From assembly GCA_963665705.1 (NCBI GenBank), contig OY762448.1, forward strand, positions 1,736,001 through 1,800,000: a stretch of DNA of 64,000 nt, given 5' to 3'. A model generated the notes under the pieces. The model was not told the DNA's origin. It worked only from the letters and a program-made list of their open reading frames with translations, and did not search any database. This document shows positions 46,528 through 55,332 of the stretch, in pieces; position 1 is the stretch's first letter; each line of letters starts with the position of its first letter. Both the position numbers and the translations under genes were made by a program. Source of the DNA: Saccharicrinis sp963665705. Its GTDB lineage: Bacteria > Bacteroidota > Bacteroidia > Bacteroidales > Marinilabiliaceae.

Positions 46528-47181
46528 ATGAAAATTCATAAACAAAAAGTATTTAAAATTAAAATAATCTTGTTTGCCATATTAATATGTGGAGCAAACC
46601 AAATTTTTAGCCAGCAGAAAAGTATAAAGAAGACAATTAAGCCTAAAATGTATATTATTATCGACAATCAGAAGTACTTACTTCCCAATAAGGCATTTGA
46701 TAAAATTGAAATTGGTTGGATATTAAGTTCCACAATGCCGAGTAAAGAAAATCTTGAAAAGGGAGAACCAATAATATTTTATGCAAATAACTATTACAAA
46801 GAAAACTTGTATGCCGCAATTGGACTAAAAGAAGATAATAATATTTATACAACTCTAAGTTCCTATGCAGACTTTAAATATAAGGAAGCGAGTACAATGG
46901 AAGAATCAATAGAATTGTATTTTAAGGAAAACTATAAAGTACCAGATAATTTGCATAAAAAGAAGTTTTGGTGGAAAGTTTATATATCTGCTATTGTTGA
47001 AAAAAATGGGTCATTAAGTGATATAACTGTAAATAGTGAAAATGCAAATGCAAAAGTTACACCTTCACTTATTGAATTTGTTAAAGACATGCCAGAATGG
47101 ATACCTGCAACGAAAAGCAAGGAGAAAGTTAGGTCTAAATGTATGTTTGGTGTTTACTTTGAGTGGTTTAATGAAAAATAA
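46528..47181 (+). CDS. Secreted protein with TonB C-terminal-like domain
   Basis: A 217-residue protein with a signal peptide (ILFAILICGANQIFSQ). The second half, WWKVYISAIVEKNGSLSDITV...LIEFVKDMPEWIPATKSKEKVRSKCMFGVYFEW, follows the pattern of the TonB C-terminal fold (VxxDGxVxxVxV, then MPxWxPAxxxGxPV). It has no membrane anchor or proline-rich linker, so it is a free periplasmic relative rather than a transducer. Upstream of an attC-like palindrome, which suggests a cassette. Confidence 0.6.
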   Translation: MKIHKQKVFKIKIILFAILICGANQIFSQQKSIKKTIKPKMYIIIDNQKYLLPNKAFDKIEIGWILSSTMPSKENLEKGEPIIFYANNYYKENLYAAIGLKEDNNIYTTLSSYADFKYKEASTMEESIELYFKENYKVPDNLHKKKFWWKVYISAIVEKNGSLSDITVNSENANAKVTPSLIEFVKDMPEWIPATKSKEKVRSKCMFGVYFEWFNEK

Positions 47182-47184
47182 ACA

Positions 47185-47381
47185 GGCTACAACAATAAAT
47201 AAAGTGTATGGGCAGCCCAATGAATTTTAGGAAGTTCGTAGGCTGTTGGAACACCGCCAAAATTTCTATTTATGTTTATCAAATAATAAGTTAAAACTAA
47301 AATATAAATTTTGGCTTAGTAGTGTTTTGGAAGAATTGCTTTTCAAATTTGCCCACGACACTTTATTCTGAACGTTAGGCG
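47185..47381. repeat. attC-like imperfect palindrome
   Basis: The left arm aataaagtgtatgggca (47198-47214) pairs with tgcccacgacactttatt (47350-47367); inner gccaaaattt pairs with aaattttggc near 47258 and 47308. The right end carries gttaggc (47374-47380), which fits the integron R' consensus GTTRRRY; the left partner ggctacaac is a weaker match. At about 197 bp it is longer than most attC sites (57-141 bp). Located just after one small gene and before another, as in gene cassettes. Confidence 0.5.
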
Positions 47382-47451
47382 CTATTTAATAACAAAATCT
47401 GAACTATGTTATTTGTATTTAAGGAGTTATATTGTTTTGCTTTATACTAAA

Positions 47452-47946
47452 ATGAAACATTATTTACTTTTAGCATTTATATGCATTTCAATATTTTCAT
47501 GTCAGACAAAAAGAAATAAAGTTGAAGAACCATATGAAAAAATGGAAATGATTGACTCTATTAAAAAAGTAGATTCCGTTATATCAAAAAACTGTATTGA
47601 TACAGCATATAATGATTTTGATAAATTTATCAATAAGTTTAATAGTGATTCATTATTCCAACTCGGTAGAATCAAGTTTCCATTAATTTATCAACATAAT
47701 GATGATATGGGAGATTCATTAATTATTGAATATATAAAACGAACAAATTGGACGCATTTAGATTTAAAATATGATTCTGTAGCCTATTATAGGGAATATG
47801 ATAGATATGAACAGAAAATTGAAAAATATAATGATTCAGTAATTATTAATTTGACAGGAATTGATAATGGAATACAAATAAGTTATCATTTTAATTTTTT
47901 TGATAAAAATTGGTATTTAGTGCATTATAAGGACTTGAGTTTTTAG
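47452..47946 (+). CDS. Small lipoprotein of unknown function
   Basis: A 164-residue product from ATG 47452; the upstream in-frame start at 47413 adds residues in front of a good lipoprotein signal and is less likely. The signal is HYLLLAFICISIFSC (Cys17), then a charged, Lys/Asp-rich mature part with no known motif, containing repeated short DS-V-type segments. Found right after the attC-like site and before a 15-bp hairpin, so it may be a cassette cargo. Function not recognised. Confidence 0.6.
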   Translation: MKHYLLLAFICISIFSCQTKRNKVEEPYEKMEMIDSIKKVDSVISKNCIDTAYNDFDKFINKFNSDSLFQLGRIKFPLIYQHNDDMGDSLIIEYIKRTNWTHLDLKYDSVAYYREYDRYEQKIEKYNDSVIINLTGIDNGIQISYHFNFFDKNWYLVHYKDLSF

Positions 47947-47974
47947 ATAAGTAAAAGAAAAACAGAACACTTAG

Positions 47975-48013
47975 CCTCTAATGTAGGGTTGCTTGCACAC
48001 CCTACATTAGAGG
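47975..48013 (+). terminator. Strong hairpin after the small lipoprotein gene
   Basis: 15-bp perfect stem cctctaatgtagggt / accctacattagagg with a 9-nt loop; followed by tttgttg. Likely terminator. Confidence 0.75.
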
Positions 48014-48241
48014 GTTTGTTGAACTAAACCACCCTTTAACCCCATCTTTAAACTGCCTTTCTTCTTTCCGTATATCAGTTCGGTAAGTCATTATAAAACT
48101 TTGTTATCAAACTTATTCAGTTTGCTTGAAGTAGGATTTTGATAAAAGGAAATTATCTTTACAAAAAATTGTAAAGAGCAAAAAACGTAATTTTATTCAC
48201 TTGCTATTCACTGTTCAAACTTCGCGGATAAAATAATATCA

Positions 48242-49213
48242 ATGACCACTAAGATGCAGATAAACGATTATATATATTTTTTTAGTTACGATAATTTTGA
48301 AAGTGAGTTATGCAAACTCGAATCGAGATATATTTTTAAAAAAGAAGAAAAAAATAAACTGCTACGTTCCAATATAAAAGCAGAACCATGGAGTAGTGCT
48401 TTTATAAAAAAAAGACTTGATGTTATTTTGTTTTCAGAAGATTATGCCACGCTAATAGAGGAAATAAAAAAACAAAATATTTGTATTGACGGTTTCAAGG
48501 TTGAATATATAGTGGCAGAAGGAGATACTACGGAGTATGATAAACGACTTGAAAAGTTAAAAGATGTAGGTTACAGCATTGAGGGCGATCCGGAATATTA
48601 TAAACCAGTAATAACTTATGCAATATGCTGCTACTTGGGCGTTTGGTGTTTTGGTATAATGGTTAAAAATGGTTTTGATTGGTATAAGCACAAAAAAAAG
48701 CCCTACTCATTTAGTAATTCTATTAATGTAAATATTGCCAAAGCGCTTGTAAATATTGCTGCCAAGGCCGATAAGGAAAAAAAGCTGTTGGATGCTTGTT
48801 GTGGTGTAGGTACGGTGTTGTTAGAAGCTTGTTTTGCAGGAAATAACATTGAGGGCTGCGATATTAACTGGAAGGTATGTGGTCATGCCAGAAAAAATCT
48901 GGCTCACTTTAATTATGATACCACTGTTTATCGATCGGACATTAAAGACATTACCAACAGGTATGATGCCGCTATTATTGATTTGCCATACAATTTATTT
49001 ACTAAAGTTGATGAGGATACTGCTTCTCATATCATTAGTTCAACTGTAGAAATTACTGACCGAATTGTTATTGTATCAACCATAGATATAGCCGATTTAA
49101 TTAGCAATGCAGGTTTAGAAATTGCTGATTATTGCAGTGTAGGTAAAAGTGGAAAAGCCAGTTTTTCCAGAAAAATATGGGTTTGCGAAAAGAGAGAGAC
49201 CGTGTTGAATTAA
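48242..49213 (+). CDS. Trm11-like RNA guanine-N2 methyltransferase
   Basis: A 323-residue S-adenosylmethionine-dependent methyltransferase. Residues about 155-315 form the Rossmann core: LLDACCGVGTVLLEA (Asp184) binds the cofactor, and AAIIDLPYNLF has the (N/D)LPY motif, here D-L-P-Y, used for N2-methylation of guanine or similar exocyclic amines. The N-terminal 150 residues resemble the THUMP-like region of Trm11 or TrmG10 enzymes. Translation may begin four codons later (MQIND). Target is probably a tRNA or rRNA guanine. Family good, target inferred. Not obviously linked to neighbours. Confidence 0.75.
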   Translation: MTTKMQINDYIYFFSYDNFESELCKLESRYIFKKEEKNKLLRSNIKAEPWSSAFIKKRLDVILFSEDYATLIEEIKKQNICIDGFKVEYIVAEGDTTEYDKRLEKLKDVGYSIEGDPEYYKPVITYAICCYLGVWCFGIMVKNGFDWYKHKKKPYSFSNSINVNIAKALVNIAAKADKEKKLLDACCGVGTVLLEACFAGNNIEGCDINWKVCGHARKNLAHFNYDTTVYRSDIKDITNRYDAAIIDLPYNLFTKVDEDTASHIISSTVEITDRIVIVSTIDIADLISNAGLEIADYCSVGKSGKASFSRKIWVCEKRETVLN

Positions 49214-49362
49214 TAAATAACAGCCTAGATAAATTCTTAAATTATCACATATAAAATAATGCAGTACGCATGTAAAGTGAATTTCGCATTGCATGATTTG
49301 CTATCTATGTTTGAAATAGAAATAACCAAAGTTTTGGTTGTGTAACAATATTTTAAAATAGA

Positions 49363-50019
49363 TTGATTTTTATGTGTAACTTTTTTAAAAGCAGACTGAT
49401 TAGTATTACTTCTAAAATACTATTAGTTCAAGTTTTATTTGTTTTTACTATTAATGATTCATGTGTTTTTGCTAAAAAGAAACGTACTCAAAAAAAATAC
49501 GAACGAGTAGGAATACTTCAAAAAGGTAAAGATATATCCGGTAAAAAAAATGTTTTTATTATTGATAAAGCAAGTTTTTCTATCCGTTTTTATAATCATG
49601 TATGTAGTGATTCTCAGTTTTATGCAACGCGAATTGCTGTTTTTAGTAACAAAGATCAAATTCCAACTATTCGCAAAGGAATGAAATTCAGTGCTATTTC
49701 TTGTTTTAAACCTGGAACAGGTATGGCCGCATCCAGAGAGCTGGGATATACTGCCCTTAAAATAGCCCCAGCAGCACATCATTATCTTTTTTATCAAAAC
49801 GAAGAAAGTAAAAGAGTCAATAAAATAGGTGAGAGTGGAATGTTTTCTTTGTTTGAGTTCAATGTGGACTCTTTAAATATAGAAGGTCAGATTGAATCCA
49901 TGAGCCAAACTGAAATCAATCATTTATATATGTTGGTGTTAATAGATAGAAACCTGAATAATGTTATTGATAAAGGTGAGTGTCAGAAAATAGCTATTCA
50001 AATAAAGGATAAAGATTAA
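49363..50019 (+). CDS. Secreted protein of unknown function
   Basis: A 218-residue protein (214 from the second ATG) with an N-terminal signal, ILLVQVLFVFTINDSCVFA, then Lys-rich KKKRTQKK. The mature part is alpha/beta-like with one Cys pair (VCSDS, SCFKPG). No family is recognised. It is convergent with the sensor-kinase gene and 24 bases from its end. Confidence 0.6.
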   Translation: MIFMCNFFKSRLISITSKILLVQVLFVFTINDSCVFAKKKRTQKKYERVGILQKGKDISGKKNVFIIDKASFSIRFYNHVCSDSQFYATRIAVFSNKDQIPTIRKGMKFSAISCFKPGTGMAASRELGYTALKIAPAAHHYLFYQNEESKRVNKIGESGMFSLFEFNVDSLNIEGQIESMSQTEINHLYMLVLIDRNLNNVIDKGECQKIAIQIKDKD

Positions 50020-50043
50020 TATTTAAAAGGGTCTGACTGGTTA

Positions 50044-52098
50044 CTATTCAATAATAGGAATATGAATAGTAACCTTAGTTCCTTTTCCCTGGTCACTTTC
50101 AATATGAAATCCGGCCTTTTTGCTGTATTTCTTTTTGAGTAGGTTTATTCTTTGTTTAAATATACTCATGGCCATAGATTTATGGCCTTTGTTTTGTTTT
50201 TCAGTGACATAAAAACCTTCTCCATTGTCGCTAATATTAATCATTAGTGTATCCTCCCTATCTTCAATAGTAATATTGAGTTCACCATTATTTTCCTTGT
50301 TTTTTAATCCGTGCTTTATGGCATTTTCAACAAAAGGTTGAATAAGCATAGGAGGTATTTTTATCAATTCAGTTTCTAAGCAGTCGTTATAATTAATGGC
50401 ATAACTAAATGTATTTTGAACGCGCATTTGTTCTAATTTTATATAGTTGTGCAGGGCATTAATTTCATCATCGAGCAAAACAGTTTCTGCTGCAGAGTGA
50501 TTTAATATTGACCTTGTTAACGAAGCAAAATTATTAAGATAACCAGCAGCTTCAGTGGTTTTGTTTTTAAACATATAACTCTGAATACTACCTAAGGCAT
50601 TAAATAAAAAGTGGGGATTCATTTGCGATCGAAGTAACTGCTGACGCAATGTTTCTTGCTTTTGTTGGTTGATTCTTTTATTGCGATAGTATAGTAAAAT
50701 TCCCAGCGAAAGGATGAGTAGCAAAATAATAGATAGGGTTAAAAACAGGATGATTCGCTGGTTTTTAATTTGGTTTTCGGCAGATAACAGTGTAATTCGC
50801 TGTTCTTTTTCATTGGTATCAAACCTAATTTCTAATGCATGTATGGAGCTGTTGTTGCTTTCATTTATAATTTGTTCGCGATATTGATGACTTTGTGTTA
50901 AGGCATCATATACTTTTTCCCATTGATTTTGTTTTTTGTAAAGCTCAACATATACATTGTATATTTCTAGCAGGTTTTTTAAAGAATTAATTTCCAGCGC
51001 TTGTTCTTTGGCTCTATCCAGAAACATCAATCCATCAGAAAAATAGTTTTGAGCAACAGCAATTTTTCCTAAATGGCAGTTACATAAACTCTGATAGCGT
51101 AAACTGTTGTCATTTTTATGATAGCTTAATGCCAGTAAAAATTTTTCCTTAGCTTTTTCATATTCCCCTAATGCAATATAAGCCTGTCCTATAAGGTGTT
51201 CAGCTACACCCATACCTTTATCCGAACCCAGTTTAACCAGCATATCGCGCGACATCTTAAAATAGTACATGGCAGAATCGGGTTGTTCTGTTAATAAGTA
51301 AACCTCGCCCATATTGCCATAATTATAAGCCATGGTACGTTTATCATCACGATCTTGTGCAATAGCATTGGAACGTTTATAATAACTCATGGCTCGGGCA
51401 TAATCATTTTGCACAACAAGCGTAGCTCCAATTGTATTCATTGTAAATGATGAGGAACGTAAATTGCCAACAGCATTTGAAGTTTCCAGAGCCTTAAGAA
51501 AATAATCAATGGCTAAAGTATTATTATCCTGCATACGAAATACCTGGCCCAGGTTGTTATAGTTGTAAAACATTTGTGTACTGTCTTTTAACTCCTTGGC
51601 CATATCTAACGATTTAATATGGTAATAGTAAGCAGAATCATAGTTTTCGTTGTATCTATATTGTAGTCCTATAAAGTCATATGCCTTCATTTCTCCTTTA
51701 TAGTAAGTTGCTTTATTTGAATGTATGGCAAATTCTTTAAGTAGGGGTAAGTAGTTGTTTTTTAATTTTTTTCTTGACTTTCTTATTAAATCAAAGGTGT
51801 TTTGTAAATTGTTAAAATCAGTTTGTTCTGAAATTAAATTTCGAATACTATCAAGCAATTCATTTGAGTTTATTGGTGTGGATTTTGGTTTGGTTTGATG
51901 CAGATTATCAGGTTCTTTTTTATTTGAAGAGAGCGTCGTTTTACTACTACTACTACTATCTAGTCCTGATGAATTTGATGATAGTTTAGCTTTTGTAAAT
52001 ATTTTAGGATAATTGATATAGACTGTTGCTGAAGAGTTTTGCATTTCAATGAATATACAAATGCAAATAAAAAGTAAACTCAATAAGTTCTTACGCAT
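50044..52098 (-). CDS. TPR-containing LytS-type sensor histidine kinase
   Basis: A 684-residue membrane kinase. A signal/membrane segment (LLSLLFICICIFIEM) is followed by a Ser-rich stretch, then six to eight tetratricopeptide repeats from about residue 95 to 420 on the periplasmic side, a single membrane helix (IILFLTLSIILLLILSLGIL) at about 450, a short coiled linker and a His_kinase domain. The phosphoacceptor His is in QMNPHFLFNALGSIQ near residue 494; the ATP lid has NAIKHG and ISDNGEGF. This design pairs with LytTR response regulators in Bacteroidota, but none is adjacent. Confidence 0.9.
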   Translation of the reverse strand: MRKNLLSLLFICICIFIEMQNSSATVYINYPKIFTKAKLSSNSSGLDSSSSSKTTLSSNKKEPDNLHQTKPKSTPINSNELLDSIRNLISEQTDFNNLQNTFDLIRKSRKKLKNNYLPLLKEFAIHSNKATYYKGEMKAYDFIGLQYRYNENYDSAYYYHIKSLDMAKELKDSTQMFYNYNNLGQVFRMQDNNTLAIDYFLKALETSNAVGNLRSSSFTMNTIGATLVVQNDYARAMSYYKRSNAIAQDRDDKRTMAYNYGNMGEVYLLTEQPDSAMYYFKMSRDMLVKLGSDKGMGVAEHLIGQAYIALGEYEKAKEKFLLALSYHKNDNSLRYQSLCNCHLGKIAVAQNYFSDGLMFLDRAKEQALEINSLKNLLEIYNVYVELYKKQNQWEKVYDALTQSHQYREQIINESNNSSIHALEIRFDTNEKEQRITLLSAENQIKNQRIILFLTLSIILLLILSLGILLYYRNKRINQQKQETLRQQLLRSQMNPHFLFNALGSIQSYMFKNKTTEAAGYLNNFASLTRSILNHSAAETVLLDDEINALHNYIKLEQMRVQNTFSYAINYNDCLETELIKIPPMLIQPFVENAIKHGLKNKENNGELNITIEDREDTLMINISDNGEGFYVTEKQNKGHKSMAMSIFKQRINLLKKKYSKKAGFHIESDQGKGTKVTIHIPIIE

Positions 52099-52299
52099 AG
52101 CGCTATGGCAATTTTGGTTTGTGGATTAATCTTTAATTTGAAGCCAAATATAATAAAAATCAGCAATTAGTCGCTATATCAATTTGTAGGAAATAATAGT
52201 TGATTTTCTTGTATGAGGCTGTTATTTTGATTGTTGTTGATAGGGCTTTAGTAATTGAAATAACTAGAATTTAATGAGTTCAAACAAGCGCCAGATTAT

Positions 52300-52307
52300 T
52301 ATATTTG
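52300..52307 (+). promoter_or_regulatory. Putative -7 element of the GNAT-YoaP gene
   Basis: tatatttg (exact TAnnTTTG) 28 bases before the start codon; no convincing -33 box. Confidence 0.4.
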
Positions 52308-52335
52308 ACAGACCATTTTAAAGAAATATAAGCAG

Positions 52336-53118
52336 ATGGAAAAAATAATAACGCTTACAAAAGCGAATATAGGTAATGAACATATTTGTTGTGCTATTTC
52401 TGATAAAAAGTGCAAGAATAGCTATGAACAGAAAAAAGAATGGTTATGCAGAGCGTTTGATAATGGATATGTTTTTAGAAGAATTGATGCAAGGGCTAAG
52501 GTTTTTATTGAATATGGGCCAGCAGAAAAAGGATGGGTTCCTATTGAAGCTCAAAATTATTTATTAGTGAATTGTTTTTGGGTTTCAGGAAAATATAAAG
52601 GAAATGGATATGGAAAAGAACTATTAAGGTTGGCAACTGAAGATGCCATTAAACAAGGAAAAGATGGATTAGTAACTGTTGTTGGCTCAAATAAGTTTCA
52701 TTTTATGAGTGATGGAAAGTGGCTTTTGAAACAAGGTTTTGAAACGGTAGAAACCTTGTCTTCAGGCTTTAGGTTATTAGCAAAAAAGATTCAACCCAGT
52801 GCTGGAAATCCGTATTTTAAAGAGTCTGTTAAAACAGGAGAATGTGAAAATAAAAAGGGTTTAGTAGCTTATTATTCAAATCGTTGTCCATTTTCTGAAT
52901 ATCATGTAAAAACCTCGTTAATAGAAACTGCAGAAAAGAGGAAATTACCATTGGAGATTATAAAGCTCGATACTATAGAAGATGCCCAAACATCACCTAC
53001 ACCTGCAACTATATTTAGCCTATTTTATAACGGAAAATTTATTACAACAGATTTAAGTGTTTGCATGGATAGTCGTTTTGATAAAGTACTTGAAAAAAAT
53101 AAGTCACAATTATTGTAA
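52336..53118 (+). CDS. GNAT acetyltransferase with YoaP C-terminal domain
   Basis: A 260-residue protein. The N-terminal GNAT fold (residues about 5-150) has the acetyl-CoA loop VSGKYKGNGYGKELLRLA, and the C-terminal part (from about 170) has the thioredoxin-like CPFSEYH segment and LDTIEDAQTSPTPATIFSLFYNGKF of the YoaP family. Substrate unknown. It is the first of three plus-strand genes ending in a metal exporter; the Fur-family gene starts 64 bases later, so a metal- or thiol-related role is plausible but not shown. Confidence 0.85.
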   Translation: MEKIITLTKANIGNEHICCAISDKKCKNSYEQKKEWLCRAFDNGYVFRRIDARAKVFIEYGPAEKGWVPIEAQNYLLVNCFWVSGKYKGNGYGKELLRLATEDAIKQGKDGLVTVVGSNKFHFMSDGKWLLKQGFETVETLSSGFRLLAKKIQPSAGNPYFKESVKTGECENKKGLVAYYSNRCPFSEYHVKTSLIETAEKRKLPLEIIKLDTIEDAQTSPTPATIFSLFYNGKFITTDLSVCMDSRFDKVLEKNKSQLL

Positions 53119-53182
53119 TATCATCATAGTAATGGTGTAAAATGTAAAGTAAAGAGAAGGTTTTATAAAATTTGAGGTAATA

Positions 53183-53593
53183 ATGAATAATGATTTAGAA
53201 AAAGAACTGGAAAATAAAGATATACGGCCCACAGCCATGCGTATATTGGTTTTGCAAGCTCTTATGAAACATGAATATGCTATGAGCTTAAATGATTTAG
53301 AAATGGAGTTTGAAAATGTAGATAAATCAACTCTTTTCAGAACCTTAAAAACCTTTGAAGATAAAAAGTTAATTCATTGTATTAATGATGGCAATGGTTC
53401 AGTAAAGTACGCTATTTGTAAAGCCACTTGTTTAGTTGAGCATATAGATAAGCATGTGCATTTTTTATGTTTAAAATGTAATCATACCTATTGCTTAACT
53501 GATTTTGAAATACCATCGATTAATTTACCTGTTGATTTTACTTTTGAATCAGCAAATGTTATTGTTAATGGTGTTTGTGCCAATTGTAAATGA
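53183..53593 (+). CDS. Fur-family metal-responsive repressor
   Basis: A 136-residue Fur/Zur/PerR-like regulator. The winged helix has the recognition stretch DKSTLFRTLKTFEDKKLIH around residues 47-65. The dimerisation part has HVHFLCLKCNHTYCL (metal-site His/Cys) and a C-terminal GVCANCK, giving two CxxC pairs as in structural-zinc sites. It cannot be told from sequence whether it senses iron, zinc or peroxide. The downstream gene is a CDF exporter and a perfect palindrome lies between them, suggesting control of that exporter, which argues for zinc or a similar metal. Confidence 0.9.
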   Translation: MNNDLEKELENKDIRPTAMRILVLQALMKHEYAMSLNDLEMEFENVDKSTLFRTLKTFEDKKLIHCINDGNGSVKYAICKATCLVEHIDKHVHFLCLKCNHTYCLTDFEIPSINLPVDFTFESANVIVNGVCANCK

Positions 53594-53608
53594 TAGATTA
53601 TACTATCA
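53591..53608 (+). other. Short hairpin at the end of the Fur-family gene
   Basis: tgatag / ctatca with a 6-nt loop, overlapping the stop codon. Too weak to call a terminator. Confidence 0.3.
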
Positions 53609-53620
53609 TTAGGGTTTATA

Positions 53621-53639
53621 TTTGCAACCTGGTTGCAAA
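53621..53639. promoter_or_regulatory. 19-bp palindromic putative metal-regulator operator
   Basis: tttgcaacctggttgcaaa has 9-bp perfect arms around one base, the symmetry of Fur/Zur-type boxes. It lies 54-72 bases upstream of the CDF start and just after the Fur-family gene. Confidence 0.6.
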
Positions 53640-53692
53640 ACATCTGTTGTATCATTGTGTTATTATTATATAGAAATCAATGTTATAATATT

Positions 53693-54613
53693 ATGGAACA
53701 TCATCATAGCCATCATCATAGCCATCATAATCACCATCATCATCAGGTAAACAATTACAATAAAGCTTTTGCCTTTGGTATTATTTTAAATGTAGTATTT
53801 ATTATTGTTGAAGTGGTGTATGGTATTATAGCAAACTCTTCAGCTTTAATAGCGGATGCAGGTCATAACACAAGTGATGTGTTTGGACTTCTGTTTGCAT
53901 GGGGAGCAATTTGGTTAGCTGGTCGAAAACCCCAAGGCGACTATAGTTACGGATATAAAAAGAGTACCATCCTAATATCTCTAACTAATGCTGTTATTCT
54001 TTTTGTTGCAGCGGCATTTATACTACATAATGCAATTGAAAAAATAATTACACCGGAACCTGTAGCAAGTACTCAAATAATGATTGTGGCCGGCATAGGA
54101 ATAGTTATCAATGGTATTACAGCTCTTTTATTTATGAAAGGTCAAAAACACGACTTGAATATTAAAGGTGCATTTATGCATATGGCTGCAGATGCTGCGG
54201 TTTCTTTAGGTGTTGTGGTTTCCGGGCTGCTCATTAAATATACAGGATACACTATAATTGATCCTATCATGAGTTTGATAATTGTTTTCATAATTGTTAT
54301 AGGAACCTGGAAACTATTTCAAAGTTCAGTGAAGTTGGCTTTGAGTGCTGTTCCTGAAGGACTTAGTATAAAGGAAGTAAAGAATGCTATATTAAAAATT
54401 GAAGCAGTTGATAGTATTCATGATTTACATATTTGGGCGCTGAGCACATCTGAAAACGCATTGTCGGCTCATGTTACCACAAAAGTTAATTCTGCAAATA
54501 ACCTACTTTCTGATATCCAGAAAGAGTTATCATCTCAATTTAATATTGAGCATACTACAATTCAGATAGAGAAAGGGGATAGTGAGTTTAACTGTGAACA
54601 ACGTTGTAATTAG
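53693..54613 (+). CDS. Cation diffusion facilitator (CzcD/ZnT-like) with His-rich N-terminus
   Basis: A 306-residue metal exporter from ATG 53693; the upstream start at 53633 would overlap the palindrome. The N-terminal residues are a His-rich arm with more than ten histidines, which can bind zinc or similar metals. Six membrane helices follow, with the metal-site histidines and aspartates in IADAGHNTSDVFG and MHMAADAAVSLG. The cytosolic C-terminal domain (HDLHIWALSTSENALSAHVT) is also typical. Moves Zn2+, Cd2+ or Co2+ out of the cytosol in exchange for protons. The Fur-family gene and palindrome upstream point to metal control. Confidence 0.93.
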   Translation: MEHHHSHHHSHHNHHHHQVNNYNKAFAFGIILNVVFIIVEVVYGIIANSSALIADAGHNTSDVFGLLFAWGAIWLAGRKPQGDYSYGYKKSTILISLTNAVILFVAAAFILHNAIEKIITPEPVASTQIMIVAGIGIVINGITALLFMKGQKHDLNIKGAFMHMAADAAVSLGVVVSGLLIKYTGYTIIDPIMSLIIVFIIVIGTWKLFQSSVKLALSAVPEGLSIKEVKNAILKIEAVDSIHDLHIWALSTSENALSAHVTTKVNSANNLLSDIQKELSSQFNIEHTTIQIEKGDSEFNCEQRCN

Positions 54614-54848
54614 TACCTTTATAAAAACCATCATTCTAAATCAAACTGAGATAAGGGAGTATAGTGTTATTGGCAATGCTGTTCTGATTTTATCTTCTAA
54701 ACTAGCAGAATTCCATTCTTTAAAACATCATATCAATATAATTGAGTAGGGTCAAGCCACGTGTGATGAAAGAGTAGTTGTGTTTATCATAAGTAATAAG
54801 CGTTATCTTTAACATTTGCAGGATTATTAATTATATTTGAAAAGTTAT

Positions 54849-55283
54849 ATGAAATTAAAACACTTTTCAATGAAAACCTTTATCATAATCCTGTCAGCAA
54901 TAACGCTTCTTTGTATCCAATTGCAAGGAGAGAACTTTTCAAAAGACGGCAATGCCAATCAAAGCCATATTAATTATTCTAATATATATGGTACCTGGTA
55001 TGTAAAACAGATACTCATAAACGGGGAAGAAGATCCTGAAAATTTTCCGGTGAGTAACGATGAACTAACACTAGGAAAGGATATGTCGGTTATCAGTATT
55101 GATAAAACATATGATATGGTTGATAAGGGTACATGGGAAATCAAAAAACCGGATATGTTCATCATAAACACAGAAGATGGTTCTGTTATATTTAAGATAT
55201 TGAAAATGACTTCAGAAGAGCTCGAAACAAAAATGTTAACAGATGAATTGGAAATGGTTATTAAATATAGAAGAGCTAAATAA
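54849..55283 (+). CDS. Secreted lipocalin-like protein
   Basis: A 144-residue protein starting at ATG 54849 (an upstream TTG at 54837 is unlikely). After the signal (MKTFIIILSAITLLCIQLQG), the mature part has a lipocalin-like pattern: IYGTWYVKQILING near the start, then alternating beta strands with KGTWEIKKPDMFII. Proteins of this sort are common in Bacteroidota without a known role. It is followed 49 bases later by a membrane protein gene on the same strand. Confidence 0.6.
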   Translation: MKLKHFSMKTFIIILSAITLLCIQLQGENFSKDGNANQSHINYSNIYGTWYVKQILINGEEDPENFPVSNDELTLGKDMSVISIDKTYDMVDKGTWEIKKPDMFIINTEDGSVIFKILKMTSEELETKMLTDELEMVIKYRRAK

Positions 55284-55332
55284 AAGTACCTGCTATACAT
55301 CAATTATCCGCAAAAAATAAGAATATATTTCG

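Noticed and set aside
51949..51963. Trinucleotide repeat (tac/act) in the sensor kinase gene
   Set aside because: It encodes a short Ser run in a disordered stretch; changes stay in frame, so phase variation is unlikely.
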